In this document: positions 37,440 to 46,205 of the stretch, piece after piece
How the letters are laid out: each line of letters begins with the position of its first letter
Numbering within the stretch: position 1 is the first letter of the stretch
From: an uncultured Nitrospiraceae bacterium
GTDB lineage: Bacteria; Nitrospirota; Thermodesulfovibrionia; Thermodesulfovibrionales; Thermodesulfovibrionaceae
Direction: 5' to 3'
DNA: 47,143 bases
Assembly (NCBI GenBank): GCA_937139565.1
Contig: CAKZQH010000095.1
Location: 1 to 47,143, forward strand
Made by a program: the position numbers and the translations under genes
Notes under the pieces: model-generated
What the model was told of the DNA's origin: nothing
The model's database searches: none
What the model saw: the letters and a program-made list of their open reading frames with translations, nothing else

Positions 37440-38216
37440 TTAATTTTTGCAAAAATTGCAAAGCGAGTTAGCTATATGGGCAAAATCCTCAATGTTGAGT
37501 TCTTCAGGTCTTTTTTGAGGATTAATGCCGATTTTTGGGAGTAGTTCCTTAGGTTCATCAATTATAGATTTAAGAGAATTGGAAAGCATTTTTCTTCTTT
37601 TTCCAAAGGCTGATTTGACAATTCGGAGAAAAAGTTTTTCATCTTTAACCATAACAGCCGGTTCTTTTCTTTTATCCAATTTTATTACTGCTGAGCTAAC
37701 CTGAGGAGGTGGGCTAAAAAATTTGGGAGGAATGTAGAATTTAATCTCTGCTTTAGTGTAATACTGAGAAATGATGCTTAAGGAAGAATAGGCTTTTGTT
37801 GATGGCTTAGCACATAACCTTTCTGCCACTTCTTTTTGAATAGTAAGGGTCATGGAGATTAAATTTGGAGCCTCTAAGAGACGAAAAATTATGCTTTTAG
37901 TTATATAGTAGGGAATATTCGCAACTACTTTAAAAGGTGGAAGTTCTTCATAGGGAAATTTAAGAGCATCTCCGTGTATTAAGGTTAGATTTTCTCTACT
38001 TGAAAAACGCTCTTTAAGTATTTTGTAAAGAGAAGGGTCTAATTCAATAGCAATGACATTTTTTGCCCTATTTATTAAAACCTCTGTTAAATCACCCATT
38101 CCTGCACCGATTTCTAATACAGTGTCTTCCTGAGTTATTTCTGATACATCCACAATTCGTTCGAGTATTTCCCTATTTCGAAGAAAATGTTGTCCTAAAG
38201 CTTGCTTTTTAGACAT
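37440..38216 (-). CDS. rsmA: 16S rRNA dimethyladenosine transferase
   Basis: ALGQHFLRNREILERIV, VLEIGAGMGDLTEVL, VVANIPYYITKSI, PPPQVSSAVI. Confidence 0.97.
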   Translation of the reverse strand: MSKKQALGQHFLRNREILERIVDVSEITQEDTVLEIGAGMGDLTEVLINRAKNVIAIELDPSLYKILKERFSSRENLTLIHGDALKFPYEELPPFKVVANIPYYITKSIIFRLLEAPNLISMTLTIQKEVAERLCAKPSTKAYSSLSIISQYYTKAEIKFYIPPKFFSPPPQVSSAVIKLDKRKEPAVMVKDEKLFLRIVKSAFGKRRKMLSNSLKSIIDEPKELLPKIGINPQKRPEELNIEDFAHIANSLCNFCKN

Positions 38217-38847
38217 TTTTGATCCTTAGGCGTTCTATTTTTATTTTTAGAGTCCTGTTTTTATAATTCACTTCCATGTTTAGAGGTATGTTTATGCTTT
38301 TACCGTCTTCGGTTTGAATTTTACCGTACTCATGGTAGGTTATTATTATTTTCTGTCCATCTACATTTAGGATCTGACTAACGGGCATAAATCCTACTTT
38401 TTTTAAAATTAAAACTCTATCATTCTGACGATCCTTTAGAATGTAGTCATCGGAATTTTCCTCTATTGAAAAGTCACCCTGCCACCAAATAAAGCCCTTT
38501 CTTATTCCTTTTGCAAGTTCATTTAAACGGTCCTTTTCAATGATAAGATTAGAGCTTACTGAGCCATCCTCTTCGTAAATTTCTCCTGCTGGAAAACCAA
38601 GATAGTAGACTCTAAGAAGGAGCTCTTTTTTAGATATTCGAAGAGAGGCCTCACCATTTAATTGGCTATTTTTGGTCTCGTATTGAAGGTTCAAAATACC
38701 TTCAATATAGGAATACTTTTGCATTTCCTCAATAAATTCCTGTAGGCTCTCTGCTTTAAACTCTTCAACAACTATTGGTTTTCTCTCAGCGCAGGCAAAA
38801 AGGAGAGCACATAAAAGACTAATAACTAATAATTTCCAAAAGTTCAT
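38209..38847 (-). CDS. LolB/DUF4292-like outer-membrane lipoprotein
   Basis: LLCALLFACAE lipobox; LRISKKELLLRVYYLGFPAGEIY. Confidence 0.65.
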   Translation of the reverse strand: MNFWKLLVISLLCALLFACAERKPIVVEEFKAESLQEFIEEMQKYSYIEGILNLQYETKNSQLNGEASLRISKKELLLRVYYLGFPAGEIYEEDGSVSSNLIIEKDRLNELAKGIRKGFIWWQGDFSIEENSDDYILKDRQNDRVLILKKVGFMPVSQILNVDGQKIIITYHEYGKIQTEDGKSINIPLNMEVNYKNRTLKIKIERLRIKNV

Positions 38848-40174
38848 TTATTGACCTCACTCCTCTTATTTTTAAATTAAAACTGTCCTTAAGTCTTTCA
38901 AGATTTCCTTTAGGGATTATGGCGCCTTTCATACCTATTCTTGATGCTTCCTTAAGTCTAAGTTCTACCTGTGAAATTGCTCGAACTTCACCGCTTAATC
39001 CTACTTCACCAACTATAATCATGCTTTCAGGTAAGGGTGTATCTCTAAAGGAAGACACAATTGCAGAGATGACTGCGAGATCAGAGGCGGGTTCGAGAAT
39101 CTTTAGGCCTCCTACCACATTTACAAATATATCGGCACCAGCAAGGTTAACTCTTCCCCTTTTTTCTAAAACAGCTGTAAGTAAATTTACTCTTTGATAA
39201 TCAACTCCAATGAAGTTTCTTCTTGGCATCCCAAAATTGGAAGGAGAAACAAGTGCCTGTATTTCAGCAAGTATTGCACGCGTTCCTTCTACAGTTGATG
39301 TAATTGCTGAGCCACTGGTAGGAGAATGCTCTGATAGAAAAATAAGGGATGGATTCGATACTTCACTTAGTCCCTTTCCCGTCATTTCAAATACTCCGAT
39401 TTCATTTGTAGGGCCAAATCGGTTTTTTACGCTTCGCAGGATTCTGTAAGCATAACCTCTGTCACCTTCAAAATAAAGCACTGTATCAACAAGATGCTCA
39501 AGAACTCTGGGACCAGCAATGGCGCCTTCTTTTGTTACATGACCTATTAGAAAAAGTGGAACATTTCGACTTTTTGCGAAATTCATAAATTTTGTCGCAG
39601 ACTCTCTTATCTGGCTTACTGAACCTGGCGCAGAGACAGCCTCTTCAGTATAAACAGTCTGTATTGAATCTACAATAAGGGCCGATAGTTCCTCTTCCTG
39701 AGCACATCCGATTATTCTCTCAACAAGAGTTTCACTTAGAAGAAGAATATTTTCCGATGTAATTTGAAGCCTTTCAGCTCTCAGCTTTATCTGCATTAAA
39801 GATTCTTCACCTGATACATAAAGGACTTTGCCATATTTTTTTGCAATGTTTTCAGAGGCCTGAAGTAAAAGGGTTGATTTACCAATTCCAGGGTCACCAC
39901 CGATTAAAATGAGGGAGCCCCTTACAATTCCTCCACCAAGCACTCTGTTTAATTCCTCAATGCCTGTTGATAGCCTGTCTGATAGGGATATATCAATTGA
40001 TTTTATAGAAAGAGGCTTTGTGCCTTCAGAGCTTTTTCTCCCTAATCCTTCTGATAGGATTGTATCTTCAACAAAACTATTCCACTCTCCACAATCAGGG
40101 CATTTACCAATCCATTTCGGAGAAATATATCCGCAGCTTTGGCACTGGAATGCTTTTTTCCCTTTTGTCTTCAT
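38819..40174 (-). CDS. radA: DNA repair protein RadA
   Basis: FQCQSCGYISPKWIGKCPDCGEWNSF, GGDPGIGKSTLLLQ, KNRFGPTNEIGVFEM. Confidence 0.97.
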   Translation of the reverse strand: MKTKGKKAFQCQSCGYISPKWIGKCPDCGEWNSFVEDTILSEGLGRKSSEGTKPLSIKSIDISLSDRLSTGIEELNRVLGGGIVRGSLILIGGDPGIGKSTLLLQASENIAKKYGKVLYVSGEESLMQIKLRAERLQITSENILLLSETLVERIIGCAQEEELSALIVDSIQTVYTEEAVSAPGSVSQIRESATKFMNFAKSRNVPLFLIGHVTKEGAIAGPRVLEHLVDTVLYFEGDRGYAYRILRSVKNRFGPTNEIGVFEMTGKGLSEVSNPSLIFLSEHSPTSGSAITSTVEGTRAILAEIQALVSPSNFGMPRRNFIGVDYQRVNLLTAVLEKRGRVNLAGADIFVNVVGGLKILEPASDLAVISAIVSSFRDTPLPESMIIVGEVGLSGEVRAISQVELRLKEASRIGMKGAIIPKGNLERLKDSFNLKIRGVRSINELLEIISY

Positions 40175-40218
40175 GAGTTAATGATAATTTATTTCGCTTA
40201 CTTTTTACAAAAATTTGA

Positions 40219-40224
40219 TATAAT
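40219..40224 (+). promoter_or_regulatory. -10 element TATAAT upstream of triple-hairpin RNA
   Basis: Perfect TATAAT; predicted start near the first hairpin; -35 weak. Confidence 0.55.
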
Positions 40225-40229
40225 AAGGG

Positions 40230-40284
40230 AAGAGCATGAAGCTCTTGAAACCTCATGAAGAGGTTTGATTCCCTATGAAAGGGA
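40230..40284 (+). ncRNA. Candidate structured RNA: three tandem hairpins with identical AUGAA loops
   Basis: AAGAGC-AUGAA-GCUCUU (40230-40246); AAACCUC-AUGAA-GAGGUUU (40248-40266); UCCCU-AUGAA-AGGGA (40270-40284). Confidence 0.75.
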
Positions 40285-40292
40285 GGTGCATC

Positions 40293-40352
40293 ATGATTAA
40301 GAAAGTCTCAGGAAAGGCAATGCCCACCTGCAAGTGCAAAAGTTCCTGCTAA
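40293..40352 (+). CDS. 19-aa Cys-rich small ORF MIKKVSGKAMPTCKCKSSC
   Basis: ATG preceded by GGGAGGTG RBS (40281-40288); TAA stop; followed by terminator; not in supplied ORF track. Confidence 0.6.
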   Translation: MIKKVSGKAMPTCKCKSSC

Positions 40353-40361
40353 CTGTTCCTT

Positions 40362-40391
40362 AAAAAGGGGGCTTTTTTGCCCCCTTTTTTT
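40362..40391 (+). terminator. Intrinsic terminator of the small transcript
   Basis: AAAAAGGGGGC-TTTTTT-GCCCCCTTTTTTT. Confidence 0.92.
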
Positions 40392-40419
40392 ATTTTCTCT
40401 TACTGTGCCATAATAGAAT

Positions 40420-42087
40420 ATGCTTCGAATTATAGGAATAGCCTTTTTTATTCTTTTCATCCCTTTATCGGCATTTGCTCAGGAAGAGGAGTCTTACTTT
40501 CCGTTTATTGCTGGATACTATTCGGTAATAAAGGGTGATACTCTCCAAGGGATTAATTATTACGAAAAGGCATTAAAAGCTTCTCCCTCGTCAAATTTTC
40601 TTAAAACAATTCTTGCTGATGCTTATTTAAGATTAGATAATTTAGAAAAAGCAAAGGAATATGTTGATGAAGTTCTTAAAAAATCTCCTGATCACATTGA
40701 GGCTTTGAAAGTACTTGCAGCTATTTACATTAAAACTAAAAAAATAGAGGAAGCCGCTCAAATATACGAAAGGATTCTTGATAAAGTTCCAAATAAAATA
40801 GAAATCCTTTCAAGAATAGGTAACCTTTATCTTAGCAGCGGAATGCTCGATAAAGCGATCTTGACCTTTAATCGAGTTTTAGATGAAGACAGTGATAATC
40901 TCATGGCTCTTCATTTCTTAGGTGTTATTTATATTGAAAAAAAGGATTTAAAACTTGCCAAGGAGATGTTTAAAAAAATTATAGAGATTAATCCTGACTA
41001 CGAGCCTGCCTATACAAACATTGGTACAATTGAAGAATTAGAAGGGAACCTTAAAGAAGCTGAGTTGTATTTTAAAAAGGCTTTGCAGATAAATCCTGAA
41101 AACTTGTTTGCAAGAGAAAGGCTTATTAATCTATATCTTTCAAGAAAATCTTACAATCAAGCCATTGTGGAATTGGAGGCATTAAGGAATCAGAAATCTC
41201 AAGCAGAACAAGTTCACGAGAAACTTGCGATTCTTTATCTTCAAACAAAGCAATACGATAAAGCTGCTGAGGAGTTTAATTTTCTTCTCAGCAAACATCC
41301 AAACGATGTTAATTTAATGTATTATCTTTCCCTTGTTTATATTGAAACTGAAAAGTATGCGGAGGCAGAAGCTCTGCTTAAAAAGATAATTGCTACTAAT
41401 CCAAGACAAGTAAATGCATTCTTGAATCTCGCAACAGTTTATATAAAACAGAAAAAGCTTCTTGAGGCACTTAATATTTACGATGAAATTCTTCAATTTT
41501 CAGAAGATTTACCTGAAATTTATGTTTATGCAATTCAAGTGTCCTTAGATTTAAAGGATTATGAAAAAGGAAGAATCTATGCGGAAAGAGCTATTGCTAA
41601 TTTTCCCGATAATATGGAACTAAATTTTTTAGCAGGTGTTGTTTTTGATAAACTTGGAAAATTTGAAGAAACTGAGAAGTTTATGAAAAAAGTCATTTCA
41701 ATTAAGCCTGATCATGCAGAAGCCCTCAATTATTTAGGTTATAGTTACGCAGACAGAGGAATCAATCTTAAAGAGGCTTTTCAATTAATAGAAAAGGCTG
41801 TGCAACTTTCGCCTACTAATGGATATTACCTTGATAGCTTAGGATGGGTATATTTTAAACTTGGAGACAATAAAAAGGCTCTTCAGTATCTTCTTGAGGC
41901 AGTAAAATATGTCAAAGACGACCCTGTGATTTTCGAGCATCTTGGGGATGTTTACAAAGAATTAAAGGATTACAAGAATGCTCATAGTTCATGGCAGGAA
42001 GCACTTAAGCATCATGAAAAAGAGCCAGGTCTTAAAGAGAGAGTTCAAGAAAAGATAAAGAATATAGAAAAACTTCTTAAAAAGTAA
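40420..42087 (+). CDS. Secreted/periplasmic TPR-repeat protein
   Basis: Signal peptide; about 12 TPR-like repeats (e.g. NYLGYSYADRG...YYLDSLGWVYFKLG). Confidence 0.9.
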   Translation: MLRIIGIAFFILFIPLSAFAQEEESYFPFIAGYYSVIKGDTLQGINYYEKALKASPSSNFLKTILADAYLRLDNLEKAKEYVDEVLKKSPDHIEALKVLAAIYIKTKKIEEAAQIYERILDKVPNKIEILSRIGNLYLSSGMLDKAILTFNRVLDEDSDNLMALHFLGVIYIEKKDLKLAKEMFKKIIEINPDYEPAYTNIGTIEELEGNLKEAELYFKKALQINPENLFARERLINLYLSRKSYNQAIVELEALRNQKSQAEQVHEKLAILYLQTKQYDKAAEEFNFLLSKHPNDVNLMYYLSLVYIETEKYAEAEALLKKIIATNPRQVNAFLNLATVYIKQKKLLEALNIYDEILQFSEDLPEIYVYAIQVSLDLKDYEKGRIYAERAIANFPDNMELNFLAGVVFDKLGKFEETEKFMKKVISIKPDHAEALNYLGYSYADRGINLKEAFQLIEKAVQLSPTNGYYLDSLGWVYFKLGDNKKALQYLLEAVKYVKDDPVIFEHLGDVYKELKDYKNAHSSWQEALKHHEKEPGLKERVQEKIKNIEKLLKK

Positions 42088-42959
42088 TGCTCACCATAAA
42101 GACTCCAGCCAAGATTAACTGGGCTCTTTCTGTATTGAGGAAAAGAGAAGATGGCTACCATGACATAATCTCTCTCATTCATGCAATAGATGTTTACGAT
42201 ACATTAATTTTTGAAGAGGCAAAAGAAATAGAAATTTGTTGCTCATTACCGATAAAAAAGGAAAATAATCTGGTTTATCGTGCAGCTCAAGCTTTACAAA
42301 AATATTCAGGATTAAATAATGGCGTAAAAATACAAGTTATAAAAGAAATTCCTGTTGGTGCAGGATTAGCAGGTGGAAGCTCTAACGCAGCAGCTACTCT
42401 TAAAGCTTTGAATAAACTCTGGAACCTTAACTTAAGCAGTGGAGAGCTTAAGAGCATTGGCGAGACTTTAGGAAGTGATATATCCTTTTTCTTTAATCTT
42501 CCCATTTGCATTGTTGAAGGAAGAGGAGAAATCGTTAAGCCTCTTAATATTCAAAGAAGTTTTTGTCTTTTACTTGTAAAGCCTCCATTCAGTATTTCTA
42601 CAAGATGGGCATATGAATCCTTAGAGATTGAAAGTGAATTGACAGAAAATTATCAAAAGATAAATAATAATATTTGGCAATTATACGAGTTCCTTTGCCA
42701 AGGGACAGGAGAAAATATCCATTTATGGAATGATCTTGAAAAGGTTGTTATAAAAAAATATCCCTTGATAAAGGAGATTAAAAGACGGTTATTGGCAGTA
42801 GGTGCGAAGGCGAGTCTGATGAGCGGAAGTGGTTCAACAGTTTTTGGGGTCTTTAATAGTGAAGAGGAAGCAAAATTAGCGTTAAAGAGATTTAGTGGAT
42901 ACTGGGTAAGAGTTGCTCATACACTTGTGTCTGAAGATTTAAATATATCAATGAGTTAG
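42087..42959 (+). CDS. ispE: 4-diphosphocytidyl-2-C-methyl-D-erythritol kinase
   Basis: TPAKINWALSVLRKREDGYHDI, IPVGAGLAGGSSNAAATLKALN, LMSGSGSTVFGVF. Confidence 0.96.
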   Translation: MLTIKTPAKINWALSVLRKREDGYHDIISLIHAIDVYDTLIFEEAKEIEICCSLPIKKENNLVYRAAQALQKYSGLNNGVKIQVIKEIPVGAGLAGGSSNAAATLKALNKLWNLNLSSGELKSIGETLGSDISFFFNLPICIVEGRGEIVKPLNIQRSFCLLLVKPPFSISTRWAYESLEIESELTENYQKINNNIWQLYEFLCQGTGENIHLWNDLEKVVIKKYPLIKEIKRRLLAVGAKASLMSGSGSTVFGVFNSEEEAKLALKRFSGYWVRVAHTLVSEDLNISMS

Positions 42960-42968
42960 GGAAATAGA

Positions 42969-43040
42969 TGGGGAGTCGCCAAGCGGCAAGGCAGCGGATT
43001 TTGGATCCGCCATTCGCAGGTTCGAATCCTGCCTCCCCAG
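42969..43040 (+). tRNA. tRNA-Gln (anticodon UUG)
   Basis: TGGGGAG...CTCCCCA acceptor stem; GCGGA-TTTTGGA-TCCGC anticodon arm; GGTTCGAATCC T-arm; no encoded CCA. Confidence 0.95.
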
Positions 43041-43048
43041 TAATGAAA

Positions 43049-43079
43049 TACCCTCCATGGGAGGGTAATTTTTATTTTT
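43049..43079 (+). terminator. Intrinsic terminator after tRNA-Gln
   Basis: TACCCTCC-AT-GGGAGGGTA then TTTTTATTTTT. Confidence 0.75.
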
Positions 43080-43094
43080 CAGGAGACGGTCAAA

Positions 43095-44039
43095 ATGCCA
43101 GACGGAATACGATTGATTTCGGGAAATGCAAATCCAGATCTTGCTAAAAAAGTGAGCGATTATCTTAAAATTCCACTTACAGAGACAACTGTTACCACTT
43201 TTAGCGACGGTGAAATTATGGTGCAGATTAAAGAAAATATAAGAGGTTCAGATGCCTTTGTAATTCAGCCAACTTGCACGCCTGTAAATCAAAATCTTAT
43301 GGAGCTTCTATTGATTATCGATGCATTAAAGAGAGCCTCTGCAAGAAGAATCACAGCAGTTATTCCCTATTACGGCTATGCAAGGCAAGACAGAAAAGTT
43401 CAACCTCGGGTGCCCATATCAGCAAAGCTTGTTGCAAATCTCATAACTGTTGCAGGTGCAAACAGGGTTCTTTCCATTGATTTACATGCTGGACAAATTC
43501 AAGGTTTTTTTGATATTCCCGTTGACCATCTACTTGCAATACCGGTAATTTTGGATTATTTAAAAAAGAATGGCCTTCTTGACAATATTATCGTAGTATC
43601 TCCTGATGCAGGTGGAACTGAAAGGGCGAGAGTTTTTGCAAAAAAGATAAATGCTCCTCTTGCCATTGTGGATAAAAGAAGAGATGCTCCTAATGTTTCT
43701 AAGGTTATGAATGTAATAGGTGATGTAAGGGATAAGGATGCTCTTCTTATTGATGACATGATTGATACGGCAGGAACAATAACATTAGCAGCTCAAGCTT
43801 TAAAAGAAAATGGAGCAAGAAGAGTTTTTGCAGCAGCCACGCATGGTGTTCTCTCAGGACCAGCAATTGATAGATTAAATAACTCGGTGTTAGAAAAAGT
43901 AATAATAACCGATACAATCCCTATTCAAAATAAAAAGGAGATGAGTTCAAAGATAGAAGTATTGACTGTAGCCCATCTTTTAGGTGAGGCAATAAAAAGA
44001 ATCAATGAAGAAACTTCAATAAGTTCATTATTTGTATAA
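43095..44039 (+). CDS. prs: Ribose-phosphate pyrophosphokinase
   Basis: DGIRLISGNANPDLAKKVSDYL, FSDGEIMVQIKENIRGSDAFVIQ, YYGYARQDRK, DDMIDTAGT. Confidence 0.97.
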   Translation: MPDGIRLISGNANPDLAKKVSDYLKIPLTETTVTTFSDGEIMVQIKENIRGSDAFVIQPTCTPVNQNLMELLLIIDALKRASARRITAVIPYYGYARQDRKVQPRVPISAKLVANLITVAGANRVLSIDLHAGQIQGFFDIPVDHLLAIPVILDYLKKNGLLDNIIVVSPDAGGTERARVFAKKINAPLAIVDKRRDAPNVSKVMNVIGDVRDKDALLIDDMIDTAGTITLAAQALKENGARRVFAAATHGVLSGPAIDRLNNSVLEKVIITDTIPIQNKKEMSSKIEVLTVAHLLGEAIKRINEETSISSLFV

Positions 44040-44054
44040 AGGAGGACTATAGAG

Positions 44055-44693
44055 ATGGAAAAATTTGTGCTTAATGTAACTAACAGAGAGAGAAAAGGAA
44101 AGGGTGCTGCAAGGCAATTAAGAGCTAAGGGATTTATTCCCTGTGTTATCTATAGAGGAGGACAATCAGCACCTATCCAGATTAACACAAAAGAAATTCT
44201 TCCATTTATGAACATTGCCACAAGGGAAAAACTCTTTGTAACTTTAAAGTTTGAAGACAGTGAAAAACAGGCTATTCTTCAGGATTATCAAGTAGATCCA
44301 GTTACAGGTAAATTACTGCATGTGGATTTTATGGAAGTAAGTGCTACTGAGAAAATTAGAGTAACTGTCCCTGTAGTTCTAATAGGTGAACCTATTGGTG
44401 TAAGGCAGGACAAGGGAGTTCTACAGCACGGAATTTCAGAAATAGAAATCGAAGCAATTCCAGAAAAAATACCGGGCCATATTGAAGTTGATGTTTCTCA
44501 ATTAAAGGTGGGAGAATCGGTTCATGTGGGAGATATTAATTTTGAAGAAGGTATTAAGGTCATCTCCGATCCTGATGAAGTTATTGCCACAGTAACTGCT
44601 GAAGAGGAAGAAATCGAACTCACTCCATCAACACAGGAGCAGATTGAGCCTGAAGTAATAAAGAAAGGCAAGAAAGCTCAGGAAGAGGAGTAA
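44055..44693 (+). CDS. rplY: 50S ribosomal protein L25/general stress protein Ctc
   Basis: KGAARQLRAKGFIPCVIYRGG, LQDYQVDPVTGKLLHVDFMEV. Confidence 0.96.
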   Translation: MEKFVLNVTNRERKGKGAARQLRAKGFIPCVIYRGGQSAPIQINTKEILPFMNIATREKLFVTLKFEDSEKQAILQDYQVDPVTGKLLHVDFMEVSATEKIRVTVPVVLIGEPIGVRQDKGVLQHGISEIEIEAIPEKIPGHIEVDVSQLKVGESVHVGDINFEEGIKVISDPDEVIATVTAEEEEIELTPSTQEQIEPEVIKKGKKAQEEE

Positions 44694-44708
44694 GCTTAAC
44701 TTTAATTA

Positions 44709-45278
44709 ATGGTTCTTATAGTTGGACTTGGGAATCCAGGCAGAAAATATAAAAATACCCGGCACAACATAGGTTTTATGGTAATTGAAGAGCTAGCAGA
44801 AAGATATAATCTAAAGTTTACGGAAAGAGAAGATTATCTATTGGCTAAAGGTGAAATAGAAGGAAAAGAAATTACTCTGTTAAAACCTCTTACATACATG
44901 AATCTGAGTGGAAAAGCTGTTAGAAAAGTAGTTGACGATAAAATTTTGGACAAACTGCCTAACTCAATTATAGTTGTTCACGATGACCTTGATTTACCGG
45001 TAGGAAGAATAAGAATAAAAAAAGGAGGCTCCTCTGGTGGACACAGAGGAGTCCAGTCAATAATTGACAACCTGGGCACAAAAGACTTCATTCGCCTTAG
45101 AATTGGTATAGGTAAACCAATAGGCATCGATGCATCCGAGTATGTTTTAATGCCCTTTTCAAAGGAAGAAAAATCCCTTTTGAAAGAAAAGATTTCACAG
45201 TCAGCTGATTCAATTGTTACAATAATAAGGGATGGGGTGGAGAAGGCTATGAACATTTTTAATAGAGGAGATGCTTAA
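44709..45278 (+). CDS. pth: Peptidyl-tRNA hydrolase
   Basis: LIVGLGNPGRKYKNTRHNIGFMVIEELA, KPLTYMNLSGKAV, VVHDDLDLPVG, GSSGGHRGVQSI. Confidence 0.97.
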   Translation: MVLIVGLGNPGRKYKNTRHNIGFMVIEELAERYNLKFTEREDYLLAKGEIEGKEITLLKPLTYMNLSGKAVRKVVDDKILDKLPNSIIVVHDDLDLPVGRIRIKKGGSSGGHRGVQSIIDNLGTKDFIRLRIGIGKPIGIDASEYVLMPFSKEEKSLLKEKISQSADSIVTIIRDGVEKAMNIFNRGDA

Positions 45279-45952
45279 TGCTTTGGATAATAATTGGGGT
45301 TTTGTTTCTCATACCTGAACCATCCTATGCGTGGGGTCCTTTAACTCATACTTATCTTTCCCAGCAGATATTCAATCTACCTCATCTTATTCCCCTCTCA
45401 GTATTGCCACTGATAAATACATATAGAGAATACTTTATGTATGGTAATATACTTCCGGATACAGTGATTGGCAAAAAATACCTTCCAAAAGATAAAAATC
45501 CCCATTCATGGAAGATGGGTCTTACACTTTTAAATGAGGCAAAAAAATCAGAAGAGAAGGCCTTTGCTTATGGATTTTTAACTCACCTTGCAGCTGATGC
45601 AATTTTGCACAATGAAATTAAAGAGCTTAATCCGCTTCAACACATGTTTTTTGAATTGAAAGCTGATAGAATCATAGATAGGTATTATTGGCTTCAAATA
45701 ATGTCAATCAACAAGAGAGTAAAAAAAGTTAGCGACGATTTCTTTGAACAAACCTTATTTAATCCAATTTTTTCTCTTAAAACATCAAAAAAAATTTACA
45801 GATCACTTATTTTTCTCTCTGCCTTTAATGTGGGAGAACTAAAAAATCCAGCATTTTTCAGCAGATTTCACGAAAGATCTTTGGAAGCAATGTTGGATAT
45901 TTTAAATGAGGGAGAAAGGGCAGATATTATAAACTTTCCACCTAATCACTGA
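45278..45952 (+). CDS. Zinc-dependent phospholipase C-like protein
   Basis: AWGPLTHTYLSQQIF, NILPDTVIGK, HSWKMGLTLL, GFLTHLAADAILHNEIKE. Confidence 0.8.
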   Translation: MLWIIIGVLFLIPEPSYAWGPLTHTYLSQQIFNLPHLIPLSVLPLINTYREYFMYGNILPDTVIGKKYLPKDKNPHSWKMGLTLLNEAKKSEEKAFAYGFLTHLAADAILHNEIKELNPLQHMFFELKADRIIDRYYWLQIMSINKRVKKVSDDFFEQTLFNPIFSLKTSKKIYRSLIFLSAFNVGELKNPAFFSRFHERSLEAMLDILNEGERADIINFPPNH

Positions 45953-46044
45953 TTACTTAAACTTAATATTTTTAATGAGAGCCTCTCTTTCTATGAGATA
46001 TTCTTTTATTGCCCTCTTTTTTTATTCCATTGCATCCCTTTTTT

Positions 46045-46177
46045 GTCATTACGAGCCTTCCTTATGGTCATTGCGAGCTTCCCTTTTCGTCATTGCGAGC
46101 CCCCTTTTCGTCATTGCGAGCGAAGCGAAGCAATCTCTCCCTCTTTTGTCATTACGAGGAGCTTTAGCTCCGAAGCC
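46045..46177. repeat. REP-like repeat array with iterated half-units
   Basis: GTCATT(G/A)CGAG at 46045, 46067, 46089, 46110, 46148; only the last two have the distal palindromic half. Confidence 0.85.
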
Positions 46178-46205
46178 TTGGGAGTTAGAATAATATTGTG
46201 TCTAA

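Noticed and set aside
40204-40224. -35 TTTACA paired with TATAAT before the triple-hairpin RNA
   Set aside because: Spacer is only 9 nt, too short for a sigma-70 promoter; only the -10 is retained as evidence.
40230-40284. CsrA-binding sRNA
   Set aside because: Loops are AUGAA, lacking the essential GGA of CsrA sites, despite the tandem-hairpin similarity.
45975-46193. ORF encoding ...LRASLFVIASPLFVIASEAKQSLPLLSLRGALAP
   Set aside because: Translation of the REP-like repeat array (CATTGCGAG...GAAGCAATCTC); repetitive peptide is a known type of spurious ORF.
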